A stretch of DNA of 12,832 nt from an uncultured Oscillibacter sp. (GTDB taxonomy: Bacteria > Bacillota > Clostridia > Oscillospirales > Oscillospiraceae), in NCBI GenBank assembly GCA_902476875.1, contig CABSFC010000082.1, forward strand, positions 1-12,832. The letters are read 5' to 3'. The notes below the pieces were generated by a model that did not search any database, was not told where the DNA came from, and was given only the letters and a program-made list of their open reading frames with translations. Made by a program: the position numbers and the translations under genes. Shown here piece after piece: positions 7,180-12,832 of the stretch (the stretch's first letter is position 1; each line of letters opens with the position of its first letter).

Positions 7180-7208
7180 ATGATACCATAAAGGCTCATC
7201 CGGGGCAA
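7180..7208 (-). promoter_or_regulatory. Promoter of the GNAT gene
   Basis: On the minus strand, TTGCCC (7203-7208), a 17-base spacer, then TATCAT (7180-7185). The -35 matches the sigma A consensus at 4 of 6 and the -10 at 5 of 6. It lies about 75 bp before the chosen start, and the -35 box overlaps one arm of an inverted repeat. Confidence 0.55.
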
Positions 7209-7240
7209 GGCTCCCATTCAAATCGGTGAAAGCCTTGCCC
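7203..7240. repeat. 10-bp inverted repeat between divergent promoters
   Basis: GGGCAAGGCT at 7203-7212 and its exact complement AGCCTTGCCC at 7231-7240, 18 bases apart. The left arm covers the -35 box of the GNAT promoter, and the whole lies upstream of the divergent promoter at 7271. This is a plausible operator; no matching regulator is encoded beside it. Confidence 0.6.
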
Positions 7241-7270
7241 TGTGCGCGCTGAATTCCCGGTCCTTGTCTG

Positions 7271-7299
7271 TGGACTTTTCCAAGTGCCTGTGCTATCAT
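7271..7299 (+). promoter_or_regulatory. Promoter of the small membrane protein gene
   Basis: TGGACT (7271-7276), a 17-base spacer and TATCAT (7294-7299), matching sigma A at 4 of 6 and 5 of 6. The gene starts 30 bases further on. The 12-mer TGGACTTTTCCA here is repeated at the dusB promoter exactly 300 bp downstream. Confidence 0.6.
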
Positions 7300-7328
7300 A
7301 ATGGAAAAATGAAAAGAGGACGATCCCC

Positions 7329-7550
7329 ATGCTCTACCCATCCCCTCACACCGGCGACGATACGCTGGGTATCCTGGTATTGGTGCTTCTTCCCGCCGCC
7401 GGCCTGCTTTTCTGGCTCTTCAACGCCTGGTGCATGGGCAGATGCAAGCGGCAGACCCGCATCCCGTCTCTCCGTCAGAAAATGCTCGTCCTGTGCGGCC
7501 TCTTTCTTTTCCTCCTGCTGCTGGCCCTGGCCGCCCACGCGCTGTCGTGA
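7329..7550 (+). CDS. Small two-helix membrane protein, unknown
   Basis: A 73-residue protein I do not recognise. Two hydrophobic segments (about 13-34 and 51-71) flank a short basic loop (GRCKRQTRIPSLRQK), which by the positive-inside rule should face the cytoplasm. AGAGGA at 7315-7320 with an 8-base spacer precedes the ATG, and a fitting promoter lies upstream, so it is likely a real gene. It ends 81 bp before dusB. No clear terminator separates them, because the hairpin in the gap lacks a T-tail, so some read-through into dusB is possible. Confidence 0.65.
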   Translation: MLYPSPHTGDDTLGILVLVLLPAAGLLFWLFNAWCMGRCKRQTRIPSLRQKMLVLCGLFLFLLLLALAAHALS

Positions 7551-7563
7551 CCGCTTTTCCCCC

Positions 7564-7589
7564 ATCCCCATGGACTTTTCCATGGGGAT
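7564..7589. repeat. 11-bp inverted repeat overlapping the dusB promoter
   Basis: Perfect arms 7564-7574 and 7579-7589 around CTTT. The dusB -35 hexamer lies inside it. It may end transcription of the upstream small gene, but the sequence after it is TATGTTATAA, not a T-run, so a protein binding site is as likely. Confidence 0.6.
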
Positions 7590-7599
7590 ATGTTATAAT
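7571..7599 (+). promoter_or_regulatory. Promoter of the dusB-sigma operon
   Basis: TGGACT (7571-7576), a 17-base spacer and a perfect TATAAT (7594-7599). It lies 33 bases before the dusB start and probably drives dusB, the sigma factor and the anti-sigma factor together. Confidence 0.7.
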
Positions 7600-7631
7600 A
7601 TATATTCATTTTTCAAACAGGATGGTGCCCC

Positions 7632-8600
7632 ATGCGCATTGGAACAGTAGAGATCAATTCCCAGCTGGCCCTGGCCCCCATGGCCGGGGTCACGGACGCG
7701 GCCTTCCGCCAGATCTGCGCGGAATTGGGCGCGGGGTACACCGTCACGGAGCTGATCTCCTCCAAGGCCCTGTGCTACCGCGACAGGAAGACCTTCTCCC
7801 TCCTCCGGCAGTTCCCCGGCGAGCATCCCGCCGCCGTCCAGATCTTCGGCAGCGACCCCGTCTGCATGGCGGAGGCCGCCCAGATCGCCATCGAGCACAC
7901 CGGGGCGGACATCATCGACATCAACATGGGCTGTCCCATGGGAAAGATCGTCAACAACGGCGACGGCGCGGCCCTGATGAAAGACCCGGACAAAGCCGGG
8001 CGCATCGTGGAGGCGGTGGTGAAAGCCGTCTCCGTCCCCGTCACCGCCAAGTTCCGCCGGGGCTGGGACATGGGCAGCTGCAACTGCGTGGAGTTCGCCC
8101 GGGTCTTGGAGGCGGCTGGCGTCTCCGCCGTGGCCGTCCACGGCCGCACCCGGGCCCAGGTCTACGGCGGCGCGGCGGACTGGAACTGCATCCGCCAGGT
8201 GAAGGAGGCGGTGTCCGTCCCGGTCATCGCCAACGGAGACATCTGGAAGCCGGAGGACGCCGTCCGCATTTTGCGGCACACCGGGGCGGACATGGCCATG
8301 ATCGGCCGGGGGTGCTTTGGCAACCCCTGGCTGTTCCGGCAGGCCAAAGCCGCCCTGGAGGGCCGCCCCATCCCGCCTTTGCCCCCTCTTGCCGAGCGGT
8401 GTGACACCGCCGTCCGCCAGTTCGAGCTGGCGGCGGAGGCCAAGGGGGAGCGGGTGGCGGTGCTGGAGGCACGGCGGCACTACTGCTGGTATCTCAAGGG
8501 TGTGCCCCACTCCGGCTATTATAAGGAACAGATCGTGCAGATGAACACCCTGGAGGATGTCTATCGCGTGACAAAAGGAATTAAGAGGGACTTGACATGA
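7632..8600 (+). CDS. dusB: tRNA-dihydrouridine synthase (DusB type)
   Basis: Product of 322 residues, the usual length. It is an FMN enzyme that reduces uridine to dihydrouridine in tRNA using NADPH. Signatures in order: APMAGVTD at 15-22 (FMN binding), DINMGCPMGKIVNNGDGAALM at 96-116 with catalytic C101, VTAKFRRGW at 137-145, HGRTRAQVY at 170-178, and the FMN phosphate site ANGDI plus GRGCFGNPW near 200-204 and 225-233. An all-alpha tRNA-binding domain follows. The ATG at 7632 has AGGATGG at 7619-7625. The stop overlaps the next start in ATGA (8597-8600), which couples its translation to the sigma factor. Confidence 0.94.
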   Translation: MRIGTVEINSQLALAPMAGVTDAAFRQICAELGAGYTVTELISSKALCYRDRKTFSLLRQFPGEHPAAVQIFGSDPVCMAEAAQIAIEHTGADIIDINMGCPMGKIVNNGDGAALMKDPDKAGRIVEAVVKAVSVPVTAKFRRGWDMGSCNCVEFARVLEAAGVSAVAVHGRTRAQVYGGAADWNCIRQVKEAVSVPVIANGDIWKPEDAVRILRHTGADMAMIGRGCFGNPWLFRQAKAALEGRPIPPLPPLAERCDTAVRQFELAAEAKGERVAVLEARRHYCWYLKGVPHSGYYKEQIVQMNTLEDVYRVTKGIKRDLT

Positions 8601-9205
8601 ATCAGGAACAACACTGGATCGACGCGGCCCGCCGGGGGGACCAGGACGCCTTCGGGCAGCTGGTGCGCCTGTACGAAAAGCGGGTCTTCGCCCTGACGCT
8701 GCGGATGTGCAGGAACCCCGAGGACGCCGCCGAGGCGGCCCAGGAGGCGTTTCTCGCCGCCTGGCAGGGGCTCCGCTTCTTCCGGGAGGAGTCCAGCTTC
8801 TCCACCTGGCTGTACCGCCTGGCGTCCAACGCCTGCGTGGACCTGCTGCGGCGGGAGGGCCGCCACCGGGCCGCCGCCGGGCCGTCCCTGGACGATGAGG
8901 CGCTGAATCTGGACGTGCCGGACCGCTCCGCCTCCCCCCAGGAGCAGGCGGAGCGCGGGGAGCTGCGGGCCCATATCAAGGCGGGCCTCGCCGCCCTGCC
9001 GCCGGACTACCGGCAGGTGCTGATCCTGCGGGAGCTCCACCAGCGCACCTACGACGAGATCGCGGAGATCCTGTCCCTGGACCTGGGGACCGTGAAGTCC
9101 CGCATCAGCCGGGGCCGGAAGCAGCTGCGAAAATTTTTGCTGGAAAGCGGGAACTTTTCCGCCGTTCCCACGTCCAAAGAGACAGGAAGGGAGGGCTGCA
9201 AATGA
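8597..9205 (+). CDS. ECF sigma factor (RpoE/SigW-like)
   Basis: Product of 202 residues with the two ECF domains. Sigma-2 spans about 20-87: DAFGQLVRLYEKRVFALTLRM, then AAQEAFLAAW, the region 2.4 stretch SFSTWLYRLASNACVDLLRR, binding the -10 element. Sigma-4 spans about 125-178: ALPPDYRQVLILRE, then YDEIAEILSLDLGTVKSRISRGRKQL as the helix-turn-helix for the -35. AAGAGGGA at 8583-8590 lies 6 bases before the ATG. It overlaps dusB by 4 bases and the anti-sigma gene by 4 bases, so all three are coupled. The regulon is unknown; I saw no obvious second ECF promoter in front of dusB. Confidence 0.93.
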   Translation: MNQEQHWIDAARRGDQDAFGQLVRLYEKRVFALTLRMCRNPEDAAEAAQEAFLAAWQGLRFFREESSFSTWLYRLASNACVDLLRREGRHRAAAGPSLDDEALNLDVPDRSASPQEQAERGELRAHIKAGLAALPPDYRQVLILRELHQRTYDEIAEILSLDLGTVKSRISRGRKQLRKFLLESGNFSAVPTSKETGREGCK

Positions 9206-9954
9206 AATACTGCGACGATTACGCGGCCCTGCTGGACCTGTTTGTGGACGGAGAGCTGTCCCCCGCCGAGATGGCGGACGTCCAGGCCCACCTGGACGAT
9301 TGCCCCGGCTGCCGGGCCTATGTGGACGACGCGCTGGCCCTCCGGGCCGCTTTCCCCGATGTGGAGGACACGGAAGTCCCCGCTGGCTTTGCCGAGGGCG
9401 TGATGGCGGCTGTTCAGGCCCAGGCCGCGGGGGAGCGGTGCCGGTCCGCTCCGCAGAAACGGCGGTTGGCCCGGCTTCTGCTGCCCCTGGCCGCCTGCTG
9501 CGCCATCGTGCTGCTGGCGCGGGGCGTGGGTCTTGGAGGCGGCGGCAAGTTCGAATCCGCCTCCACCACCGCCGACACGGCGGCCCCGATGGAGACGGAG
9601 GCCATCGCGGAGGAGCCCGCCGCCGCTGAGGACGGCATCTCCGCCGACAGCGCGGACAACGCCGCCCCGGAAATGGCCCTGACCGCCAGCGCGCAAAAGA
9701 ACGGCATCGCGGATATGTCCCGCTCCTCGTCCTACTTCGCCGTCCTGACCCTGCCGGCGGACGCCCTGGAGATGGAGCCGCTGGCGGACGGCACGCCTGT
9801 CAGCGAATCGGACGGCGAGCGGCGGTATGAGCTGTCCGCCGGGGATTACGACGCGCTGCTGGACCAGCTGGACGCCGCCGGCATCCAGCCCATCGCCCGG
9901 GAGCAGACCGGCGCGGAGAGCGAGACGGCGCTGGTCATCGTGACGGGTCTTTGA
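9202..9954 (+). CDS. Anti-sigma factor with zinc-binding (ZAS) domain
   Basis: Product of 250 residues. The cytoplasmic N-terminus has the ZAS signature H30-x3-C34-x2-C37 (AHLDDCPGC), with C4 as likely fourth ligand. ZAS domains bind and hold ECF sigma factors. One transmembrane helix (about 90-108) follows a basic stretch (QKRRLARL). The outer part of about 140 residues begins with a low-complexity Ala/Glu/Asp-rich linker (about 118-165) and ends in a small folded-looking domain (SSSYFAVLTLPADAL to the C-terminus). It starts within the sigma stop (ATGA). The cognate partner is almost surely the upstream sigma; release is probably by regulated proteolysis, but the signal is unknown. Confidence 0.88.
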   Translation: MKYCDDYAALLDLFVDGELSPAEMADVQAHLDDCPGCRAYVDDALALRAAFPDVEDTEVPAGFAEGVMAAVQAQAAGERCRSAPQKRRLARLLLPLAACCAIVLLARGVGLGGGGKFESASTTADTAAPMETEAIAEEPAAAEDGISADSADNAAPEMALTASAQKNGIADMSRSSSYFAVLTLPADALEMEPLADGTPVSESDGERRYELSAGDYDALLDQLDAAGIQPIAREQTGAESETALVIVTGL

Positions 9955-9968
9955 TTTCCCGCAGGCAG

Positions 9969-9999
9969 AACAGCCCCGGGCTGGTAGCCCGGGGCTGTT
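9969..9999 (+). terminator. Terminator after the anti-sigma gene
   Basis: Perfect 14-bp stem 9969-9982 with 9986-9999 and loop GGT. The T-tail is short (TTT then CCATGTTTT), but the stem is very stable and lies 14 bases past the stop. Confidence 0.8.
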
Positions 10000-10024
10000 T
10001 CCATGTTTTGACCCTGTTTTCCCC

Positions 10025-10053
10025 TTGCATTTCGCCCCCATCTATGCTATAGT
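10025..10053 (+). promoter_or_regulatory. Promoter of queT
   Basis: TTGCAT (10025-10030), a 17-base spacer and TATAGT (10048-10053), matching at 3 of 6 and 5 of 6. It predicts a start near 10060, exactly where the folded leader begins. Confidence 0.6.
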
Positions 10054-10060
10054 CCTCTTT

Positions 10061-10226
10061 GACAGGTGCCATCTCCCTGTCCAAGCGCCCGCCCGGGCGT
10101 TCGTTCGGCAGACCCGGTTTGCCGTTCTCTAAACAAAAAAATGGAGGTTGCGCGGGCCTTATCCTGCGTTTTTTGCTGCGTATTTGCATCAAAGGACCTC
10201 CAAACCATGTCAAGGAGGTCTTTTTT
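10061..10226 (+). promoter_or_regulatory. Structured queT leader, candidate preQ1 riboswitch
   Basis: About 165 nt between promoter and start codon hold several helices: 10061-10066/10076-10081; 10084-10090/10095-10101; 10106-10113/10117-10124; an A-rich stretch 10131-10141; and a hairpin 10151-10156/10163-10168 followed directly by T6 (10169-10174). ACCTCC at 10196-10201 can pair either with GGAGGT at 10143-10148 or with the identical GGAGGT of the ribosome binding site (10214-10219). The second pairing makes a hairpin (10195-10201/10214-10220) that hides the binding site and is followed by T6, so it could also end transcription. queT genes are known targets of preQ1 riboswitches, including class III in Ruminococcaceae. 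The class I consensus was not seen, so the ligand is inferred. Confidence 0.6.
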
Positions 10227-10745
10227 ATGTCCAATTCCCGCTTCACCACCCGCCAGCTGGCCACCGCCGGCATCATCGCCGCCCTGTATACCGTGCTCTC
10301 CCTGTTCGCCAATGTCTTCGGTATCGCTTACGGCCCCATCCAGTGCCGCTTTTCCGAGGCGCTGACGGTCCTGCCCTTCTTCCTGCCGGAGGCCATCCCC
10401 GGTCTTTTCATCGGGTGCCTTGTCACCAATCTCATGAGCACCGTGGGCCCGCTGGACATCATCTTCGGCTCCCTGGCCACCCTGCTGGCGGCCCTCTGGA
10501 CCCGCCGGATGCCCAACAAGTGGCTGGCCCCCCTGCCTCCGGTGGTCTGCAACGCCGTCATCATTGGCGCCATGATCGCCTGGTACGAGGTGGGCTTCAC
10601 CGGCGCTTTCCCCGGTGCCTTTGCCTATAACGCCTTCACCGTGGGTCTGGGCGAGGCCATTGCCTGCTATGTGCTGGGCCTGCTCCTGCTCCAGCTCCTG
10701 CCCCGGGTGCCCACCCTTCAGGGCCGGCTCGCCCCCCGGGCCTGA
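10227..10745 (+). CDS. queT: QueT family queuosine-precursor transporter (ECF S component)
   Basis: Product of 172 residues, the normal QueT size. QueT is the membrane substrate-binding subunit of an energy-coupling factor importer and is thought to take up queuosine precursors such as preQ1 or queuine. Typical stretches are ATAGIIAALYTVLSLF, then GPIQCRFSEALTVLPFF with EAIPGLFIGCLVTNL, GPLDIIFGSLATLLAA and LPPVVCNAVIIGAMIAWYE, making about five to six membrane helices. The frame is open far upstream into the leader, but the ATG at 10227 is chosen for AAGGAGGT at 10212-10219 (7-base spacer) and the family N-terminus. It would need the shared ECF A, A' and T subunits encoded elsewhere. Confidence 0.92.
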   Translation: MSNSRFTTRQLATAGIIAALYTVLSLFANVFGIAYGPIQCRFSEALTVLPFFLPEAIPGLFIGCLVTNLMSTVGPLDIIFGSLATLLAALWTRRMPNKWLAPLPPVVCNAVIIGAMIAWYEVGFTGAFPGAFAYNAFTVGLGEAIACYVLGLLLLQLLPRVPTLQGRLAPRA

Positions 10746-10754
10746 CCTTTACAC

Positions 10755-10794
10755 AAAACGACCGTGTCCCCTTGGCGGACACGGTCGTTTTTTT
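10755..10794 (+). terminator. Terminator after queT, probably bidirectional
   Basis: Perfect 15-bp stem 10755-10769 with 10777-10791 and a 7-base loop, with T-run 10788-10794 on the plus strand. On the minus strand the stem also ends in TTTT, 3 bases beyond the stop of the convergent gene, so it can serve both. Confidence 0.9.
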
Positions 10795-12832
10795 CATTTC
10801 AGCTTCTGCCGGATTCTGGCCTTGGCCTCCTGTGACAGCACCTTGCCCGCCAGCCGCACCGGCAGGGGCGGCAGCGCGCAGAACTTTTTGCGCACCTTGT
10901 CGAAGGGCTCCAGCGCGTAGGCGGAGAAGAACGCCGCCCGGTCGGGGGGCTGGCCGATGGGCGATGCCAGCCGGGGATTTCCGGCCACCGCGCGCTCAAT
11001 GGGGAACGCCTGCCGGCTCAGCGGCAGCTGGTCGAAAATATGGCTGCCGTGCCTGGTATTCACCAGCAGCAGGTTGATGCCCTTCTCCTGCTGGTCCGGC
11101 AGCTCGTCCTGCTTCAGGCCCCAGAAGTCCCCCAGGGTGAAGTCGCCGGGGCGGTTCAGGTTCGTATAGGCGCAGCGGTGGCAGCTGGGCCGCAGGAACA
11201 GCGCCCGACCAAAGGCCCGGCCGAACTCCGTGCGGAACAGCGGCGCGGTGTCCACGGTGCCGTCGTCGTAGACGGTCGTAAAGTGGCTGTCCTTCCAGCC
11301 GGTGACCTTGTTGCGGAAGCGCACCGCCTGGAGGGCCTTGCCCTTGCGCCGTTCAATGGAACGGGCCGTGTCCTCCCACACGCCGGGGGAGGGCACGCCG
11401 TGGCACACCAGGTCACAGGTGATCAGATTCTCCGGGCGGCGGCCCAGATAGCGGTAAAGGCCGTCCACCTGACAGGGCGTGCCGGAGAACAGCACAGGCC
11501 GGGTCTCCAACGCCTTTCTGATCTCCCGGAAGGTCTCGCCCAGGTCGCTCTGGACGTACTTGGCTCCCCGCAGCCGCCACAGGTCCTCCTTGCGGAAGCA
11601 GGCCACGTGGCGCAGGTGCTGTCTGCCGTCCAGGGCGGCGCCGTACACGATGCCCCCGTCCTCCAGCACATAGTCCGCCAGGGCGGTGAAAGCGCCGCCG
11701 GAGGTGGAGTCCCGGCGGACGGCGTCGTCCCGGTTCCAGGCCGCGAAGGCGGCGGGCAGGGGCTTTTTCTCCCGTTCATGCAGCAAGGGACAGACAGCGG
11801 TGCAGTGCCCGCAGCGGACGCACGCCTCCCCGTCGACGACCGGATAGGCGAAGCCCTCCCTGTCCCGCTCCATGGAGATGGCGTCCTTCGGGCAGCCGCT
11901 GGCGCAGGCCGTGCATCCGGTGCAGCGGGCGTGGTCCGCCAGGACGGGCAGGCTGTGGAGCGGGGTCTCCCGCTCCGGCGCCTCCCGCCTGGGGGGCATC
12001 TCGTTTTGCAGGGCGGCGCGCAGATAATCCAGCGAGGACCGCCGGGCTGCCTGCAGCCGCTGGTCCACATCCGTCCAGTTGATCTCATCCTCCAGTCCGG
12101 CGGTATTCCCCTGCCCGATGATGCGGTCAGCCAGCCCCAGCTGGTTCAACAGGCTGAAGGTCCGGGAACTCTCCGGGTCCGCCAGCTCCGCGGGAGCCAC
12201 GGCTGTGAAGAAGGGGATGTGGAATTGGATGGCAAATACCGTGCCGTGGAAGGAATTTGTAAAGACAAAGCCGGCTTTCTCAAACAGTTCCAAAAATTCC
12301 GCCGGACCCGCGTCCAGCATGCAGCGGGCTCTTGGGTGGACCTTCTGCCGGATGCCGCACAGCTGTACGATGGGCATGGCGCTGCGGCGGGCAAATTCCT
12401 GCAGATAAGGGGTCAGGATGCCAGGCTTGTTGATACAGTAGCAGAGGATATAGCCATTCGGTACCGGCACCGGAAGTTGAACGCCAAAAGTCCCCCTGTC
12501 TGTGAACAGGTGTCCGGAGGCAATGGCGCTCCACTGCTCCTGTGTCAGCAGCAGCGTGGGGTCCAGGACCACCGGGACCTCTTCCCCGGTGATCTCCGCC
12601 ACGATCTTCTGTCCCTGCCGCTCCCGGACAGAGAGATGGGAAAAACTCTCCAGATAACCCCGCAGCTCGTCTTCCATGCCCTCCGGGACGCGGGGAATTC
12701 CGAAGGACGGGGCATAGGCGATCTTCCGGCGCTGGGAAAACGCGCCGAAAAACACCGGGTCAAAGTGCCCGTCGGGAAAGATCTTGGGGTTCCAGATCTG
12801 GTCGCTGCCGGAGAGGATCAGGTCATAGGGCA
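10794..12832 (-). CDS. Polysaccharide pyruvyl transferase fused to ferredoxin and FrhB-type domain (5' end cut)
   Basis: One open frame gives 678 visible residues; the true start lies beyond the window. The reading continues past the GTG at 12755 into DLILSGSDQIWNPK, a hallmark of the pyruvyl transferase (WcaK) family. That domain runs to about 12100 and includes KIAYAPSFG and TNSFHGTVFAIQFHIPF. A linker leads to two [4Fe-4S] motifs at about 11924-11790: C-x2-C-x2-C-x3-C in CTGCTACASGCP and in CVRCGHCTAVCP. The FrhB N and C parts follow: STSGGAFTALADYV, FSGTPCQVDGLYRYLG, CDLVCHGVPSPGVW, then SCHRCAY with GDFTLGDFWG. Such proteins occur in exopolysaccharide loci. The first part would add ketal pyruvate to sugars; the second may be a flavin/Fe-S reductase. 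The substrate and any use of F420 are unknown. Confidence 0.88.
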   Translation of the reverse strand, partial: PYDLILSGSDQIWNPKIFPDGHFDPVFFGAFSQRRKIAYAPSFGIPRVPEGMEDELRGYLESFSHLSVRERQGQKIVAEITGEEVPVVLDPTLLLTQEQWSAIASGHLFTDRGTFGVQLPVPVPNGYILCYCINKPGILTPYLQEFARRSAMPIVQLCGIRQKVHPRARCMLDAGPAEFLELFEKAGFVFTNSFHGTVFAIQFHIPFFTAVAPAELADPESSRTFSLLNQLGLADRIIGQGNTAGLEDEINWTDVDQRLQAARRSSLDYLRAALQNEMPPRREAPERETPLHSLPVLADHARCTGCTACASGCPKDAISMERDREGFAYPVVDGEACVRCGHCTAVCPLLHEREKKPLPAAFAAWNRDDAVRRDSTSGGAFTALADYVLEDGGIVYGAALDGRQHLRHVACFRKEDLWRLRGAKYVQSDLGETFREIRKALETRPVLFSGTPCQVDGLYRYLGRRPENLITCDLVCHGVPSPGVWEDTARSIERRKGKALQAVRFRNKVTGWKDSHFTTVYDDGTVDTAPLFRTEFGRAFGRALFLRPSCHRCAYTNLNRPGDFTLGDFWGLKQDELPDQQEKGINLLLVNTRHGSHIFDQLPLSRQAFPIERAVAGNPRLASPIGQPPDRAAFFSAYALEPFDKVRKKFCALPPLPVRLAGKVLSQEAKARIRQKLK

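Noticed and set aside
10141..10226. Leader peptide in the queT leader (ATG at 10141)
   Set aside because: The ATG has only an A-run before it, not a ribosome binding site, and its frame runs on into queT without a nearby stop or a run of regulatory codons; RNA structure explains the region better.
1..12832. CRISPR array, tRNA, rRNA, insertion sequence or prophage genes
   Set aside because: No regularly spaced direct repeats, tRNA-like cloverleaf, rRNA stretch, transposase or integrase was seen.

Overview
The window is GC-rich chromosomal DNA from a spore-forming, Gram-positive anaerobe. It most likely belongs to the high-GC Oscillospiraceae (Flavonifractor, Lawsonibacter or Intestinimonas-like). 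The evidence is a Firmicutes-type rbfA-nrnA-truB-ribF order, a SpoIIE sporulation phosphatase, a QueT transporter behind a long structured leader, and intergenic palindromes of the GGGCGG...CCGCCC type. The genus is an inference, because no 16S or other marker is present.

Layout. (1) 1-391 has no gene. It holds a mosaic of small palindromes and repeats in front of rbfA. (2) 392-3916, plus strand: rbfA, nrnA, a small membrane protein with a zinc ribbon, truB and ribF form a tight operon for ribosome maturation, nanoRNA turnover, tRNA pseudouridylation and FMN/FAD synthesis. It is closed by an intrinsic terminator. (3) 4084-6464, minus strand: spoIIE followed by a 90-residue tail-anchored protein of unknown function. 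(4) 6642-7106, minus strand: a GNAT acetyltransferase with its own promoter and a strong terminator separating it from spoIIE. (5) 7329-9954, plus strand: a tiny two-helix membrane protein, then dusB, an ECF sigma factor and a zinc-binding anti-sigma factor. The last three are joined by two ATGA start/stop overlaps. (6) 10025-10791, plus strand: a promoter, a ~165-nt leader with mutually exclusive hairpins (candidate preQ1 riboswitch), queT, and a terminator that can work in both directions. (7) 10794-12832, minus strand: a large protein, cut by the window edge, that fuses a polysaccharide pyruvyl transferase domain to a two-cluster ferredoxin and an FrhB-type F420-hydrogenase beta domain.

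How the parts relate. Several products act on tRNA or the ribosome: RbfA, TruB, DusB, and QueT, which supplies the queuosine precursor. The dusB-sigma-anti-sigma operon physically couples a tRNA-modifying enzyme to an envelope-sensing sigma switch. The points most worth a second look are the queT leader, the pyruvyl transferase/FrhB fusion, the dusB-sigma coupling, and two nearly identical promoter cores exactly 300 bp apart (7271 and 7571). I found no CRISPR array, tRNA, rRNA, insertion sequence or phage gene.
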